DNA of 5,505 nt from Oscillospiraceae bacterium UBA6370 (GTDB taxonomy: Bacteria; Bacillota; Clostridia; Oscillospirales; Oscillospiraceae), in contig DJRC01000068.1 of assembly GCA_002437735.1 (NCBI GenBank), forward strand, positions 1 through 5,505, in the 5' to 3' direction. The position numbers were made by a program, and so were the translations under genes. The notes beneath the pieces were generated by a model. The model saw only the letters and a list, made by a program, of their open reading frames with translations. It was not told the DNA's origin and did no database searches. Positions 4,934-5,505 of this stretch are shown piece by piece (positions within the stretch are counted from its first letter, which is position 1; every line of letters starts with the position of its first letter).

Positions 4934-5400
4934 CTCTCCGCCCTCCATTCCTGCTTCTCCGGCGCGACCCCCAGCTCCTGCGTAAGGAGCGCGGCAAGCT
5001 CCGCGTTCTCCTCGCCGAAGAGCACTACACGGTCGGGAACGAACGCGCCGTCCTCCTCGCGCACCGTGACCTCCGCGGTGACCTCGGCGCCGAGGGCGTG
5101 TGCTTTGTCCTCAATATATGCGCCCGTCCGCGCCGCTATGACCGCTGCGAGCGACTGCTCGCTCACCTCGCGGTATTGCTCCTCCAATGCCGCGCGGCCG
5201 GCGGAGAGACCGTCGAGATCGAGCGCCAGCTCCCTCGGCTCCGCCGCCCCGAGCGGGCGCAGCATACAGAGAATGAGCACCAATCCGCCGGAAAAGCGCG
5301 CGAGCTTCCGCACGCTCCCCTCAAGCGTGAGCTGATCGAGAAGGCTCACGAGAAAGGCGCAGCACACCACGCCGAGGAGCCATTGCCGTAAAAATGCCAT
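4930..5400 (-). CDS. spoIIIAF: Stage III sporulation protein AF
   Basis: SpoIIIAF is a mother-cell membrane component of the spoIIIA-encoded apparatus. The 156-residue protein has two hydrophobic segments near the N-terminus, about 4-22 (FLRQWLLGVVCCAFLVSLL) and 36-50 (FSGGLVLILCMLRPL), a typical SpoIIIAF layout, then a soluble part with a charged helical stretch (55-105) and a ring-building-like domain (about 105-145: ALGAEVTAEVTVREEDGAF, then ENAELAALLTQELGV). The ATG at 5400 shares its A with the TGA stop of spoIIIAE (TGATG). A GTG one codon earlier (5403) is an equally possible start and would overlap as GTGA. No strong ribosome binding site is seen, so initiation probably depends on ribosomes finishing spoIIIAE. 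Its stop overlaps the spoIIIAG start. Confidence 0.9.
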   Translation of the reverse strand: MAFLRQWLLGVVCCAFLVSLLDQLTLEGSVRKLARFSGGLVLILCMLRPLGAAEPRELALDLDGLSAGRAALEEQYREVSEQSLAAVIAARTGAYIEDKAHALGAEVTAEVTVREEDGAFVPDRVVLFGEENAELAALLTQELGVAPEKQEWRAER

Positions 5401-5505
5401 CACATCACCACCATGGAAATGGATACGAGCAGCGCCGCGAGCAGCAGCGCCGCGCAGGCTGCCGTCATGCCGAGGACAAGGGCGAAGGCGTCGCCGAGCT
5501 GCTCG
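5400..5505 (-). CDS. spoIIIAE: Stage III sporulation protein AE, C-terminal end (cut by window edge)
   Basis: Only the last 34 codons and the TGA stop are present. The translation starts EQLGDAFALVLGMTAACAAL and ends in a strongly hydrophobic stretch followed by SISMVVM. This fits the final membrane helix of SpoIIIAE, a polytopic protein of the forespore channel complex. The fragment is too short for a sequence-only call; the assignment rests mostly on position, because spoIIIAE directly precedes spoIIIAF in all known spoIIIA operons, and on the coupled TGATG junction. The truncation is the window edge. Confidence 0.82.
   Translation of the reverse strand, partial: EQLGDAFALVLGMTAACAALLLAALLVSISMVVM

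Noticed and set aside
1..5505. Search for tRNA, rRNA, CRISPR arrays, insertion sequences, attachment sites or phage genes
   Set aside because: No tRNA-like cloverleaf, spaced repeats, transposase-like protein or terminal inverted repeats were seen. Nearly all of the window is filled by recognised chromosomal genes.

Overview
The window is a piece of a high-GC Clostridia chromosome, most likely an anaerobic, spore-forming gut member of the Oscillospiraceae or a close relative. This is inferred from the spoIIIA sporulation genes, the Shine-Dalgarno-rich tightly packed operon, the high GC content with AT-rich promoters, and the gene order. That order is a variant of the well-known Bacillus/Clostridium block spoIIIA - yqhY - nusB - xseA - xseB - ispA - dxs. 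Every gene lies on the minus strand, so the window is read from right to left.

Right part (5505 to about 3858): the distal end of the spoIIIA operon. It holds the last 34 codons of spoIIIAE, then spoIIIAF, spoIIIAG and spoIIIAH. Their stop and start codons overlap or nearly touch, so they are probably translationally coupled. Their products form part of the mother cell-to-forespore channel (the A-Q complex) that is needed for late forespore gene expression.

Middle part (3857 to 506): a housekeeping cluster. It begins with a recognisable sigma-A-type promoter just after the spoIIIAH stop and runs through an Asp23/YqhY-family protein, NusB (transcription antitermination), the two exonuclease VII subunits XseA and XseB, and a type II polyprenyl (farnesyl/geranylgeranyl) diphosphate synthase. 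A hairpin between nusB and xseA may attenuate or process the transcript. The cluster ends in a clear intrinsic terminator just after ispA.

Left part (505 to 1): a 190-base intergenic region with the terminator, a near-consensus promoter and a structured 5' leader, followed by the first 105 codons of dxs, which is cut by the window edge. Dxs makes DXP at the head of the MEP pathway, and IspA uses the resulting IPP and DMAPP. The two neighbouring isoprenoid genes therefore work in one pathway but appear to be separate transcription units.

Compared with Bacillus subtilis, accB and accC (normally between spoIIIAH and yqhY) and folD (normally between nusB and xseA) are absent. I found no mobile element, CRISPR array, RNA gene or unknown multi-gene system. 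The window is largely an ordinary, well-conserved chromosomal region, and the findings concern its regulatory architecture.
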